Both the position numbers and the translations under genes were made by a program. The notes under the pieces were generated by a model. That model worked only from the letters and a program-made list of their open reading frames with translations, did not search any database and was not told the origin of the DNA. From Actinomycetes bacterium (GTDB taxonomy: Bacteria > Actinomycetota > Acidimicrobiia > Spongiisociales > UBA5794): 5,242 bases of DNA. This document shows, in pieces, positions 5,160 to 5,242 of this stretch. Each line of letters begins with the position of its first letter. Position 1 is the stretch's first letter. The stretch lies in assembly GCA_023336875.1 (NCBI GenBank), contig JAMBLH010000286.1, positions 1-5,242 on the forward strand, read 5' to 3'.

Positions 5160-5242
5160 CTAGCGCTGAGGTCTGACGGTCCGTCCGTCCCCCACACGTT
5201 TCGTCCAACCAGACTTGTCGAGCCACTCGAGCATCGGCACTG
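5160..5242 (-). CDS. selB: Probable SelB C-terminal end (rest outside window)
   Basis: On the minus strand a frame enters from the right edge and ends at TAG (5162-5160), giving 26 residues: VPMLEWLDKSGWTKRVGDG then RTVRPQR. From memory of the family, this resembles the last winged-helix module of SelB, which ends in a pattern like PLLEYLDRxGxTRRVGDxR. SelB is the elongation factor that brings selenocysteinyl-tRNA to UGA codons marked by a SECIS hairpin; the C-terminal modules bind that RNA. The two edge bases (CA) complete an NCA codon, which could encode the Ala often found before this Pro. The gene converges on whiB with seven bases between stops. Only 26 residues are visible, so this is a motif-level call. 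Confidence 0.5.
   Translation of the reverse strand, partial: VPMLEWLDKSGWTKRVGDGRTVRPQR

Noticed and set aside
5175..5185. GACGG/CCGTC inverted repeat downstream of whiB as a terminator
   Set aside because: Only five base pairs around one base, no T-run, and it lies within the probable selB coding end.
4850..5197. 115-codon minus-strand frame across whiB
   Set aside because: It overlies the four WhiB cysteines on the other strand and has no domain; the neighbouring frame ending at 5160 is the better coding candidate.

Overview
The window reads as an ordinary chromosomal stretch of an actinobacterium. The WhiB-type iron-sulfur regulator is the strongest marker, because the family is confined to Actinobacteria and their phages. 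TANNNT boxes at leaderless spacing, moderately high G+C and the lysC-asd arrangement agree with this. A lineage such as Acidimicrobiia is possible, but that is inference. There is no transposase, integrase, phage gene or CRISPR array, and no gene-free stretch longer than about 110 bases.

Left part (1-1568, + strand): the 3' end of aspartokinase (lysC) overlaps the complete aspartate-semialdehyde dehydrogenase gene (asd) by one base. Together they encode the first two steps of the pathway to lysine, threonine, methionine and diaminopimelate. The lysC fragment contains an excellent internal ribosome binding site and ATG, so it probably also yields a separate regulatory beta subunit.

Middle (1569-3416, mostly - strand): asd converges on a proline tRNA gene (anticodon CGG, CCA encoded). 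A perfect 24-bp hairpin lies between them and is probably a bidirectional terminator. Upstream of the tRNA on the same strand are a CNNM/CorC-type membrane protein (DUF21, CBS pair, CorC_HlyC domain) and a small stand-alone receiver-like protein whose phosphoacceptor aspartate is replaced by glycine.

Right part (3417-5242): a 63-bp divergent intergenic region separates the receiver gene from an NfeD-family membrane protein on the + strand. That protein has a signal peptide, a degenerate ClpP-like domain, about five membrane segments and a C-terminal OB fold. A short WhiB3-like regulator follows. The last 83 bases carry, on the - strand, the C-terminal end of what looks like the selenocysteine elongation factor SelB, converging on whiB with a 7-base gap.

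The amino-acid genes and the tRNA are housekeeping. The receiver/CNNM pair and the divergent NfeD gene may form a small membrane-linked neighbourhood. I found no clearly new biological system. The best leads are the phosphorylation-dead receiver next to CNNM and NfeD genes, the perfect hairpin, and the probable selB end.
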